Assembly (NCBI GenBank): GCA_945883745.1
Contig: CAMCYH010000026.1
Location: forward strand, 1 to 34,320
Direction of reading: 5' to 3'
From: Candidatus Kuenenia stuttgartensis
GTDB taxonomy: Bacteria; Planctomycetota; Planctomycetia; Pirellulales; UBA1268
Length of the DNA stretch: 34,320 bases
The notes under the pieces were generated by a model. The model worked only from the letters and a program-made list of their open reading frames with translations, did no database searches and was not told the origin of the DNA. The position numbers and the translations under genes are program-made. This document shows positions 23,923 to 31,683 of the stretch, in pieces. The first letter of the stretch is position 1. Every line of letters starts with the position of its first letter.

Positions 23923-25088
23923 GACCCAGACGTATTTGCCCCGGCAGCCGCGGCCGCCTGCGGACCGGCATTCTTCTCATCGACCCGCACGAGAAGCATC
24001 TGCTCCACCTTGCCGTTGGCAAGATGCATGAGGATCGTGGTCTGCTTCTGGGTCAGGTTGGAAAGGCCCGCCTCGTAGACCGGAGTCTTCTTGTCGACGA
24101 TCGTCCAGGCCGCCCGCTGCGTCTTCTTGTCGACCTTGCCAGCCACGTTCTGCGTGGTGTCAGACACCGCATCGTAATAGGTGCCCCTCAGCAGCCCCTG
24201 CTTGTCGATCGCGAGGCTCACGAACGTGCTGGGGTTGGTATCGTCCTTGCGGGCCAGCGCATAGACGCCGAGCGGCCGCCATTGGTCATCACCACCGACG
24301 GTCGCACCGGCACCCTGGTTGGCGAGCGAGGTCGCCTGTGCGGCGTAGTCTTCAGGCGACCCGACAGCAGTGCCCTGCACATTCACGCCCGCGTCGCCGT
24401 AGACCACGTTCGTACCGTAGTTGTAGGCGACCGGAACGGCCGCGTAGCCGCCCCATCCCGCGAGGTCGCTCCAGGCGAGCGTTGCTGCCATACCCCAGCC
24501 GAACCCACCCCACCACCCGCCCGGCCACCACGCGTTGAAGTGATCGCCATACCAGCCGCGGCCCCCATACCATCCGCCCCGGTAGAAGTTGGTTCGCATC
24601 AGGTCGCCGCGAGCCGCCAGGCTGTTGATCGAGTATGGCCGCACCGCATCCCGCCCGAGTGCCGCCCGACCGGCACCATCGCCGGCGATTCGCTGGAAGT
24701 CAGCCTTCGAGAGTTGTCCGGCCCCAAGTTCATGCCCGCCCGCAAAATGCCCCGCGCCTCCATCGAAGCCACCGAGTTCCCGCATGCCATCGAGTGAGCG
24801 ACCGCCGTCGCCGGGTCGCCCGCCATCAAGAGCCCGCCCGCCGTCGAGCCCACGGCCAGCATCAATGCCGCCGGGGCCACCTCGCATGCCACCATCGAAG
24901 CCGCCGGGCATCCGCGGCATACCGCCGCCTCCGGACACGTGCGGCCCGCCGTAGCCGCCCATGTGGCCACCCCCTCCCATGCCACCCATGTGGCCGCCGC
25001 CACCGCCGTGGGCCAGCGCGATGACGGGCACGAGGCCGGAGGCTGTGAGCACAGCCAGAATAACGATGCGGCTGCGGGAAATGGTCAT
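23919..25088 (-). CDS. Exported glycine-rich protein of unknown function
   Basis: From ATG 25088 it has 389 residues; a start at 25163 in the same frame is less likely because residues after 25088 form a clean signal peptide (ISRSRIVILAVLTASGLVPV, cleavage near ALAHG). Residues ~26-130 are a low-complexity Gly/His/Met and Gly-Gly-Arg repeat region (HMGGMGGGGHMGG; LDGGRALDGGRPGDGGRSLD). A Trp/Gly/Tyr-rich stretch follows (RGGWYGGRGWYGDHF, NAWWPGGWWGGFGWG), then a more ordinary C-terminal domain with STFVSLAIDKQGLLRGTYYD and DKKTQRAAWTIVDKKTPVYE. It resembles planctomycete surface-type proteins. It lies between the SnoaL-like gene and the cyclase gene. Function unknown. Confidence 0.75.
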   Translation of the reverse strand: MTISRSRIVILAVLTASGLVPVIALAHGGGGGHMGGMGGGGHMGGYGGPHVSGGGGMPRMPGGFDGGMRGGPGGIDAGRGLDGGRALDGGRPGDGGRSLDGMRELGGFDGGAGHFAGGHELGAGQLSKADFQRIAGDGAGRAALGRDAVRPYSINSLAARGDLMRTNFYRGGWYGGRGWYGDHFNAWWPGGWWGGFGWGMAATLAWSDLAGWGGYAAVPVAYNYGTNVVYGDAGVNVQGTAVGSPEDYAAQATSLANQGAGATVGGDDQWRPLGVYALARKDDTNPSTFVSLAIDKQGLLRGTYYDAVSDTTQNVAGKVDKKTQRAAWTIVDKKTPVYEAGLSNLTQKQTTILMHLANGKVEQMLLVRVDEKNAGPQAAAAAGANTSGS

Positions 25089-25168
25089 CGTGGGGGACTC
25101 CGAGGGGGAACGATTTTGAAGTCTGGTGAGAGTTGGAGGCAGTTCCGTGAAATGAGCCAACACGTGCC

Positions 25169-26062
25169 CTACTGCTTTTTGAAATGGAGCGGCGATCCGT
25201 CAGGAACGGGGCGGCCGTCGATCGATCGCTCGATCGAATGCAGCGTGAACTGCCCCTCTCCGCCGGGAACGACTGTCTGGACGTACTGCACGCGGCTGCC
25301 GGCCACAGCATCACCCGGCACACCGGTGAGCACTCGGTTGAGCGTCATGCCATCGCTTTCAATCACGCCCTCGGCGTGGGCACCGAGCGAGTCGATGATG
25401 GCGGTCCGAACAAGCCCGTCGTCACGGTCGGCATGGATCACCTCGATGGCCTCGCGGGTCGCCCCCGTCTTCGACCGCATCGTCGTGCGGCCCACAAGAG
25501 CGAATCCACCGGCCGCCTTGCCGAATACCAGGTCGACCGTCATGCCGGTCGTGGAGTCGGTCGCCTGCCATGCGCCGACCAGCCAGCCAAGGTCATGCAA
25601 CGCGGAAGCGTGGCTCGGGGCGACCACCGATTCAACGAGCCGCCACGCCCCGTCTTCCAGCACCCGCAGGCTCGAGAATCGCGACTGGATCGCCTGCTCA
25701 CCCTTCGCTGGCGAAAACAGGATCACGCCGTCCACACGGGCCAGCGACGTCGCCACGAGATCGACCCGCTCCACGTCGATCTGAATCGTCGCCTGACCAT
25801 GCTTTTCGAGCCAGCCCCTGATCGACGCCATGATCGCATCGCGACCGACGACCCGGGCTCCCCCCTCGACGAGTTCTGCGCGTTCCACCCACTGGTCGGC
25901 CAATGCCTGATAGTTGCGGGCGTTGTAGGCCTCGGCATACGCCGATGACGCCTCCGCGATCGCCTTCCGCGCCGGGTCGACCTCGTCGCCTCGGACAGGG
26001 ACCGCCAGCAAGACACCCAGCAACGACACCTGGGTCATCACCCGTCGCACACATCGCGTCAT
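25169..26062 (-). CDS. Exported SnoaL/DUF4440-like protein
   Basis: The 297-residue protein has a signal peptide (MTRCVRRVMTQVSLLGVLLA, cleavage near VRG-DE). Residues ~30-150 form a SnoaL-like/DUF4440 (NTF2-like) domain: AIAEASSAYAEAYNARNYQA, VVGRDAIMASIRGWLEKHG and DGAWRLVESVVAP are the usual landmarks. The second half starts with LGWLVGAWQATDS and looks like a separate beta-rich lipocalin-type domain seen after DUF4440 in exported planctomycete proteins. First gene of the minus-strand unit 26062-23086; 80 bases separate it from the glycine-rich gene start. Substrate unknown. Confidence 0.8.
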   Translation of the reverse strand: MTRCVRRVMTQVSLLGVLLAVPVRGDEVDPARKAIAEASSAYAEAYNARNYQALADQWVERAELVEGGARVVGRDAIMASIRGWLEKHGQATIQIDVERVDLVATSLARVDGVILFSPAKGEQAIQSRFSSLRVLEDGAWRLVESVVAPSHASALHDLGWLVGAWQATDSTTGMTVDLVFGKAAGGFALVGRTTMRSKTGATREAIEVIHADRDDGLVRTAIIDSLGAHAEGVIESDGMTLNRVLTGVPGDAVAGSRVQYVQTVVPGGEGQFTLHSIERSIDGRPVPDGSPLHFKKQ

Positions 26063-26210
26063 GGCACTCTCCCACTTCCTGAAATTTGATGGAGCCCTCC
26101 GTCGTCATGGGCCACAACGAGAGGATACGGCATCGCCCGCTGCAATGCACGAAGCCGGTAGCGCGACGCCCGGCCGGCTCGTGCCAGCGTGGCATCTTCA
26201 CCACCGATGG

Positions 26211-27677
26211 TCATCCAAGCTCGCTCACAAAATCCTCGAACTTCGCGTTCGGCGGACGCGGAATGTGATCGACTTCAGCCACCGTAATCTCGTGTGGAAA
26301 GCAAAGGACTTCGGCAAAGATGCGACGGAGAGCGTCGACTTCGGAGGGGGTCAGGGGCCGTCCGACCACAGCCCGGAGCACCACCCGGTCGATCGCCGTC
26401 TGCACCACCTGGAGCTGCCGGATCGGGGCAATTCCGGCCCATCGATCTTCTGGAAAGCTCGGCCAGTGCTCGGTGCCATCGGGGAGCCGCAGCATGTTTC
26501 GCTGCCGCCCCGCGATCCGCTCGAGCACGGGAAGCCCACGACCACACAGACAGGCCTCCCCGAACGCGGCGTAGTCGCCGATCTCGTAGCGAATCAGGGG
26601 CATGGCAAGGTTATGAAGCACGGTGATCACGACCCGCCCCACGCGGCCCGGCGGCAGCGGATTCCCCGCGGAATCGATGATCTCGAGCAATACGTTCTCT
26701 GCCTGCACATGGTAGCGGCCCTCCTCACACTGGAAGGCGATGTTGCCGACTTCCTCCGACGAGTAGACGTCGGCGACTCCCACGCCCCAGACCTGCCGAC
26801 ACAGATCGACCGTCTCGACAGGGAGCATTTCGCCGAAGGTGCGCACCTGGAGCAGGCCCGGTAAAGGCACATCCCGCGCAGCGGCGAGCCGTAGGAGCGA
26901 CCTGAGATTGGACGGATGCGTAAGGATGTACTGTGGTGCCTCCGCGACCAGCCAGTCGAGCTGAACCGCCACATCCTCACGGATATTGAGGCTCACGCCG
27001 GGCCCTGTGTGGAAGACGTGTTCGGTCGCCGCCCCCCACGTGGCCGACCGTCCGTTTTCGACGTTGCTGCGGATCGCCGACAGCTTGCCGGAACAGTCAC
27101 GCCCTTGCCAGAGGTGCTCCCGCAGGGTGAAGACCCGCCAAAAAAGCCGGGTGACGTCGGTCTGGAGATATCGCACCGGCATCCCCGTGGAGCCAGACGT
27201 CTGGCCCCGATGAACGCCGCCGTGGGCTGCACCCAGCCGATGATTCCAAAGCGCCTCGCCCATCTGCTGAACAGTCGGCCTGGTCAACACCGGAATCCGT
27301 GTGAACAGGTCGCCTTCGAGTGGCAGCCCCTCCCTGACTCCGGCTGCGCCGAGCCTCTCTTTCCAGACGGGGATCGCCCGCATCGCCTCACCAACCAGCA
27401 CCTGCAGCTGCCGCACCTGGGCCGCCCGCAACTCCTCGGGCGACAGCCACTGGCTACGGTCCAGTTGAAACAGCAGGGCGAGAGACTGAGCTCCGGCATC
27501 GGTGGGGATCGGGAGCCAATCGCAGGACGATATGCGGCCACAGATGGTCGGCGCAGAAGGTTTTTTCTCCAGCGACCGATCAATTCCACGCGACTGCTGC
27601 TGTCGATGTCTCATGCTCGAAATCCCGCTGTAGCCCGCTCCGAAGACGACGTGCCACTCGCCAGTCACGCGGGGCAT
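26211..27677 (-). CDS. PaaK/CapK-like adenylate-forming enzyme
   Basis: The 488-residue protein has the phenylacetate-CoA ligase/CapK fold. Its P-loop GQTSGSTGMPVRYLQTD lies at about 158-174; VYSSEEVGNIAFQCEEG corresponds to the adenylate-binding region; VITVLHNLAMPLIRYEIGDYA is the hallmark of PaaK-type enzymes, and CLCGRGLPVLERIAGRQRNML carries the hinge. Such enzymes activate carboxylic acids as acyl-adenylates and either make CoA thioesters or act in polysaccharide or lipid modification. AAGGA precedes ATG 27677, supporting that start; an alternative ATG is at 27614. The N-terminal 60 residues are not conserved-looking. No pathway partner is visible next to it. Confidence 0.85.
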   Translation of the reverse strand: MPRVTGEWHVVFGAGYSGISSMRHRQQQSRGIDRSLEKKPSAPTICGRISSCDWLPIPTDAGAQSLALLFQLDRSQWLSPEELRAAQVRQLQVLVGEAMRAIPVWKERLGAAGVREGLPLEGDLFTRIPVLTRPTVQQMGEALWNHRLGAAHGGVHRGQTSGSTGMPVRYLQTDVTRLFWRVFTLREHLWQGRDCSGKLSAIRSNVENGRSATWGAATEHVFHTGPGVSLNIREDVAVQLDWLVAEAPQYILTHPSNLRSLLRLAAARDVPLPGLLQVRTFGEMLPVETVDLCRQVWGVGVADVYSSEEVGNIAFQCEEGRYHVQAENVLLEIIDSAGNPLPPGRVGRVVITVLHNLAMPLIRYEIGDYAAFGEACLCGRGLPVLERIAGRQRNMLRLPDGTEHWPSFPEDRWAGIAPIRQLQVVQTAIDRVVLRAVVGRPLTPSEVDALRRIFAEVLCFPHEITVAEVDHIPRPPNAKFEDFVSELG

Positions 27678-27771
27678 CGGTCCTTCGAGCAGGCCCGTCG
27701 AGCATACCCACGGGGGCTACCTTGGCGGGTCCAGTTGTGCCGACTGTACCTGAGATACCGAACGCTGACCA

Positions 27772-27791
27772 ATCGGCAAAATTTTGCCGAT
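27772..27791. promoter_or_regulatory. 20-base perfect palindrome, candidate operator
   Basis: ATCGGCAAAATTTTGCCGAT is a perfect dyad, AT-rich at the centre, 53 bases upstream of the small exported protein gene at 27845 and in the divergent gap with the PaaK-like gene. Its symmetry and lack of a loop fit a dimeric regulator site better than a terminator; no T-run follows on either side. Confidence 0.5.
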
Positions 27792-27844
27792 CGAACCTCC
27801 GATCTCCTCCAGCGGCCGGCGAGTCATGTCAGGAGCACCCTTTC

Positions 27845-28111
27845 ATGCGCGCCCCTTCCCGCGCCCTTTTGCTGGTAGTCACCACCCTCACCATCCCACT
27901 CGACATCGCCGCCGCGGCCTCGGCCGCCCGCCAGACGGGCTTCGACCCGCGGGTCGTTGCGCTTGGCGACGCCCGCGAGGAGATCAAGAGCACACCGATC
28001 GAGCAACGTCCCTACCGGCCGCTGCACGTCTACGGCAACACCGTCCGCCGGCGACACTACCGCGGCCCTTCCCAGCCTCAGCAGCCGTCTCGGTCCGGCG
28101 ATCGGCGGTGA
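27845..28111 (+). CDS. Small exported protein, conserved-looking, function unknown
   Basis: AGGAGC lies eight bases upstream of ATG 27845; the product has 88 residues. A signal peptide (MRAPSRALLLVVTTLTIPLD, cleavage near AAA/ASAA) is followed by a short basic mature part: VVALGDAREEIKSTPIEQRP, YRPLHVYGNTVRRRHYRG and a Gln/Pro/Arg tail. The YRPLHVYGNTVRRRHYRG block is dense in aromatic and charged residues and does not look random. The last third overlaps the SprT-like gene on the opposite strand. I do not know its function; export and small size suggest an envelope or structural role. Confidence 0.65.
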   Translation: MRAPSRALLLVVTTLTIPLDIAAAASAARQTGFDPRVVALGDAREEIKSTPIEQRPYRPLHVYGNTVRRRHYRGPSQPQQPSRSGDRR

Positions 28112-28754
28112 TGCCAGCTGCCGCCAGCGGCTCGGCGAACGCCAGGGCATGCACGCGATACTCGGCCCCGGTTGTCTGCTCGACGCACATATAGCGGGTG
28201 CGCACCCGGCGACCGCGGCAGAATACTTTCTTGTTGGCGACGCGAAACAGGCCGCCCTGCGGGATGTCTTCGACTCGATGCCGCGATGCCGACGCGGTGT
28301 CGTACCGGGCCAGCGCCAGCACGAGCCCCCGATCGCTACACGTCATGGCGGCGGGGTTGCGCATGTATGACTCAAGCGCTGAGGCGACGTCGCCAGGAAG
28401 CCATTGGGCGGCAACGACCGGCGCGAGGATTGCCGCAAACTCGCTCTTCCACTCCGGTCCGTGCGGCCGGGGCCGTCGCCGCCGCCCAACATGCTTTGCC
28501 CACACTTCGACGTGGGCGATCTCATGGAGGAGCGTCGTCAGAAAAGCGTAGGCGTTCAGGTCTTCATTGATGGAGATCCGGTGGACCGGATGGGCCGGCC
28601 GCGGCGGTCGATGGTCCCCGAGTTTGGTGAGTCGCGGCCGGCTCACCCGCAGCACGACGTCGCGGGTTGCGAGCAAGTGACCGACATACGCCCCCGCCTC
28701 GGCAGGCAGATGCCGCTGCAGGATGTCATCGATGATGTCGTTGCGTGTCGGCAT
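27984..28754 (-). CDS. SprT-like zinc metalloprotease-fold protein
   Basis: The 256-residue cytoplasmic protein has the SprT/SprT-like motif: TTLLHEIAHVEVWAKH at residues 73-88, with zinc ligands H77 and H81 and the catalytic E78, and HGPEWKSEFAAIL near 98 where the histidine is the expected third ligand. After a helical region, VFCRGRRVRTRYMCVEQTTG near 190 looks like a reduced zinc knuckle. Its final ~45 residues (from GITADRR) are arginine/alanine-rich and unlike the family; this part overlaps antisense the small exported protein gene by 128 bases, so the original stop may have been lost. SprT-like proteins are peptidases or DNA-protein crosslink proteases; the exact role here is unknown. 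Confidence 0.8.
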   Translation of the reverse strand: MPTRNDIIDDILQRHLPAEAGAYVGHLLATRDVVLRVSRPRLTKLGDHRPPRPAHPVHRISINEDLNAYAFLTTLLHEIAHVEVWAKHVGRRRRPRPHGPEWKSEFAAILAPVVAAQWLPGDVASALESYMRNPAAMTCSDRGLVLALARYDTASASRHRVEDIPQGGLFRVANKKVFCRGRRVRTRYMCVEQTTGAEYRVHALAFAEPLAAAGITADRRTETAAEAGKGRGSVAGGRCCRRRAAAGRDVARSVCS

Positions 28755-28925
28755 ACCGACAGCCTATTTCACGGCAATCCAGTACGACTACGGCAGTTGC
28801 GGGAGACTCCAGAATCGTGACCCTCGCCTGTTGTCGGCCTGCGCAGCGATGGAGTATTGTTTCTTGTCGAAGCCCCAAGCACGGCCGCAATGGCCTCAGG
28901 CGCGTGACACCCTGCGGGATTTTCC

Positions 28926-30182
28926 ATGGCCTCCCGACGCCGTCTTTTTTTCACCGCATGGCTGGGCCTCCTTGCCGCGGGCAGCCCCGCTCGCGCTGGT
29001 GAGTGGCCGCAGATGCTGGGGCCTGCTCGAACGGGTGCTGCCGCGGCAGACGAAAAGCTGGCCGACTCGTGGCCTGCCGGCGGACCTCCGGAACTGTGGC
29101 GGCGGGATGTGGGCCGCGGATATTCCGGCGTCGTGATCGCCGCTGGCCGCGGAGTGCTGTTTTCCCGTGTAGGCGACCGCGAAGTGGTGGAGGCCTTCGA
29201 TCCTGCCACTGGAAAAACACTCTGGACCGATGGACACCCGACGACCTTTCGACCGCAGGTCGGCGGCGGCGACGGCCCGCTCTGCATGCCGCTCATCCAC
29301 GGTGGCCGTGTCATCACATTCGGCGCCCAGGGTGTGCTCTCCTGCCACGATGCCGCCAGCGGCAAACCTCTCTGGCGCCGCGACACCCACCGCGAGTTCG
29401 AAGCCCCGGAAGGCTACTTCGGCGCGGGCTCGAGCCCCATCGTCGTAGGCGAAGTCGTCGTCGTGAATGTCGGTGGCAGCCGGCAGGAGGCGGGGATTGC
29501 GGGCTTCGCGATCCATTCCGGCGAAACGCTCTGGACAACTTCCAGCGAGCCGGCGAGTTACTCGTCGCCGGTGGCAGTTAACCTCGGCGGCGAACCGCAT
29601 GTCGTGATGATCACCCGCTATGCGTGCCTGCTGCTCGAGCCACGGACAGGTGTCATTCGCTGGAAATTCCCCTTTGGCATGCGGGGGCCGACGGTCAACG
29701 CGGCCCTGCCGGTCGTGCGGTCTGACCAGGCAGGCCATGCCCTGCTCGTCACGGCTGCCTACGGGATCGGCACGGTGGAAGGAACGTTCACCCGCGAGGC
29801 GTTCGCGAAGCGCTGGGACGGCGTCGATGCACTCGCCAGCCAGTACTGCACGCCGATCGCAATCGGACCGCACGCCTACTGCATCGACGGCCGAGACGAC
29901 CTGCCTCCAGCCGACCTGAAGTGCATCGAGATTGCGACCGGCCGTGTACTCTGGGCGGAGAAGAATTTTGGCTACGGCACGCTCATCGCGGCGGATGGCA
30001 AACTGCTTGCAGCGAAGACCGACGGCGAACTCCTGCTCATGCGGACGAGTCCGGAGGCCGCGAGGATTCTTGCCCGCCATCGCCCGCTGCCTGGCACACT
30101 CCGGGCACTGCCGGCGCTCGCCGACGGCCGGCTCTATGTGCGCGATGACGACACGCTCGTCTGTCTGAACCTCGCCCCGTAG
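28926..30182 (+). CDS. Exported PQQ-type beta-propeller protein
   Basis: The 418-residue protein has a signal peptide (MASRRRLFFTAWLGLLAAG, cleavage near ARAGEW), followed by WPQMLGPARTG, the usual beginning of planctomycete PQQ-repeat (BamB-like) proteins. The blades are visible as repeats of the form AFDPATGKTLWT, CHDAASGKPLWRR, AIHSGETLWTTS, LEPRTGVIRWKF and IEIATGRVLWAEK, separated by about 45-60 residues. It likely forms an eight-bladed propeller in the periplasm. Propellers of this kind may bind a cofactor or serve as scaffolds; there is no catalytic motif. It converges on the DUF1501 gene. Confidence 0.88.
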   Translation: MASRRRLFFTAWLGLLAAGSPARAGEWPQMLGPARTGAAAADEKLADSWPAGGPPELWRRDVGRGYSGVVIAAGRGVLFSRVGDREVVEAFDPATGKTLWTDGHPTTFRPQVGGGDGPLCMPLIHGGRVITFGAQGVLSCHDAASGKPLWRRDTHREFEAPEGYFGAGSSPIVVGEVVVVNVGGSRQEAGIAGFAIHSGETLWTTSSEPASYSSPVAVNLGGEPHVVMITRYACLLLEPRTGVIRWKFPFGMRGPTVNAALPVVRSDQAGHALLVTAAYGIGTVEGTFTREAFAKRWDGVDALASQYCTPIAIGPHAYCIDGRDDLPPADLKCIEIATGRVLWAEKNFGYGTLIAADGKLLAAKTDGELLLMRTSPEAARILARHRPLPGTLRALPALADGRLYVRDDDTLVCLNLAP

Positions 30183-30205
30183 CACCACTGCCCAGGCGGA
30201 GGCCT

Positions 30206-30219
30206 GCGGCGAACGCCGC
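30206..30219. terminator. Small hairpin between convergent genes
   Basis: GCGGC (30206-30210) and GCCGC (30215-30219) pair around GAAC in the 38-base gap between two convergent genes. It could serve as a shared terminator, although no T-run follows on either strand; part of a GC-rich CAGGCGGAGGCCTGCGG context. Confidence 0.3.
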
Positions 30220-30220
30220 C

Positions 30221-31675
30221 CTACGCGAGCATCGCCTTCACCACGTGGCCATGGACGTCGGTGAGCCGGAAGTCGCGGCCCTGAAAGCGGTAGGTGAGCT
30301 TCGTGTGATCGAAGCCGAGCAGGTGGAGAATCGTCGCCTGCAGATCGTGGATATGCACCATGTCGTGGGCCACCTTGAAGCCGAGGTCGTCGCTCGCCCC
30401 ATGCACGTATCCGGGCTTCACACCACCTCCCGCCATCCACACGGAATAGCAGTCGGGATAGTGGTCGCGGCCGAGAATCCCCCCTTTGGCTGTTCGCCCC
30501 TCGCGAAACGGTGTCCGGCCAAACTCGCCCGTGCAGAGCACGAGCGTGTCCTCCAACAGGCCCCGCTGTTCGAGATCCTCGATGAGCGCCGCTGCCGGCC
30601 TGTCGAACGTGGCCGCCTTTTTCGTGAGGCCGTCGCGGATGTCTTCCTGTGGCCCGGTGCCATGAAAATCCCAGCCCCAGTCGAAGAGGTGCACGAAGCG
30701 CACCCCTTCCTCCACGAGCCGGCGGGCCAAGAGGCAATTGTTGGCAAGGCTTGCCTCACCCGGCTTCGCCCCGTACGCGTCGAGCACGTGCTGTGGCTCC
30801 TTCGTGATATCCATCACGTCGGGCACGCTCGCCTGCATCCGGTAGGCAAGCTCATACTGGGCGATTCGGGTCACCGTCTCGGGATTGCCGAGTTCCCGGG
30901 CCTGGAGTTCGTTCAAATCCTTGAGGGTGTCGAGGCTCTTTCGCCGCATCGCCCGGTTCATGCCCGGCGGATCCGACACATAGAGCACGGGATCCCCCTT
31001 CGACCGGCACTGCACGCCCTGGTAGACGCTCGGCAGAAACCCGGAGCCAAAGCTGCTCGTGCCGCCGTTGGGCTGCACGCCCGATGAGATCAGTACGACG
31101 AAGCCGGGGAGATTGGCGTTTTCCGTGCCGAGTCCGTAGGTCGCCCAACTGCCCAGGCTCGGCCGGCCGGCCCGGGGGCTGCCGGTGTAGACCATCAACT
31201 CGGCCGGGGCGTGGTTGAACTGGTCGGTGAACATGCTGCGGACGAGGCACATCTTGTCGGCGACCCGGTGCAGATTTGGGATCGCATCGGACAGTTCCGT
31301 CCCGCTCTCGCCGCACCGCACCCACTTCCGCGGCGTGCCGAGGAGCTTGGGCGTGCCGCTGGTGAAGGCAAACTTCTTCCCGGCAATCGTCTCGGCCGGG
31401 CAATCCTGGCCGTCGCGTTTGGTCAGCTCCGGCTTGTGGTCGTAGAGGTCGAGGTGCGGCGGCGAACCCGTGAGGTGGATCACGATCATCCGCTTGGCCT
31501 TCGCCGGCAGAGGCGGCTGCTTCGCTGCCATCGGGTCGGCCATGGGCGAAGGGCCCGCGGGACCCTTCGTCGCCCCGAGCAGGTCGTGCATAGCAATCGC
31601 CCCGATGCCACCGGCCATACTGCCGAGCAGGTGGCGGCGGGTCACAAGCAGCCTGTGTTCAAGAATTGGATCCAT
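30221..31675 (-). CDS. DUF1501 family exported protein
   Basis: GAGGAG precedes ATG 31675; the 484-residue protein starts MDPILEHRLLVTRRHLLGSM with a twin-arginine signal (TRRHLLG) and hydrophobic GGIGAIAM. DUF1501 hallmarks are MIVIHLTGSPPHLDLYDHKP, RVADKMCLVRSMFTDQFNHA, LVLCTGEFGRTPF, GRDHYPDCYSVWMAGGGVK and VHIHDLQATILHLLGFDH. The fold belongs to the sulfatase/alkaline phosphatase superfamily, but no enzymatic activity is assigned. It begins eight bases after the stop of the DUF1553 gene; this pairing is a constant feature of planctomycete genomes and suggests they act together in the envelope. Confidence 0.93.
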   Translation of the reverse strand: MDPILEHRLLVTRRHLLGSMAGGIGAIAMHDLLGATKGPAGPSPMADPMAAKQPPLPAKAKRMIVIHLTGSPPHLDLYDHKPELTKRDGQDCPAETIAGKKFAFTSGTPKLLGTPRKWVRCGESGTELSDAIPNLHRVADKMCLVRSMFTDQFNHAPAELMVYTGSPRAGRPSLGSWATYGLGTENANLPGFVVLISSGVQPNGGTSSFGSGFLPSVYQGVQCRSKGDPVLYVSDPPGMNRAMRRKSLDTLKDLNELQARELGNPETVTRIAQYELAYRMQASVPDVMDITKEPQHVLDAYGAKPGEASLANNCLLARRLVEEGVRFVHLFDWGWDFHGTGPQEDIRDGLTKKAATFDRPAAALIEDLEQRGLLEDTLVLCTGEFGRTPFREGRTAKGGILGRDHYPDCYSVWMAGGGVKPGYVHGASDDLGFKVAHDMVHIHDLQATILHLLGFDHTKLTYRFQGRDFRLTDVHGHVVKAMLA

Positions 31676-31683
31676 GTCGCTCC

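Noticed and set aside
30185..30225. tRNA-like or attenuator structure
   Set aside because: Only a five-base-pair hairpin in a 38-base gap; too little for anything beyond a possible terminator.
28896..30737. A 613-codon open frame on the minus strand
   Set aside because: It is antisense to the PQQ propeller gene and the end of the DUF1501 gene, is Arg/Gly/His-rich without any domain, and arises from the GC-rich codon pattern of the real genes.
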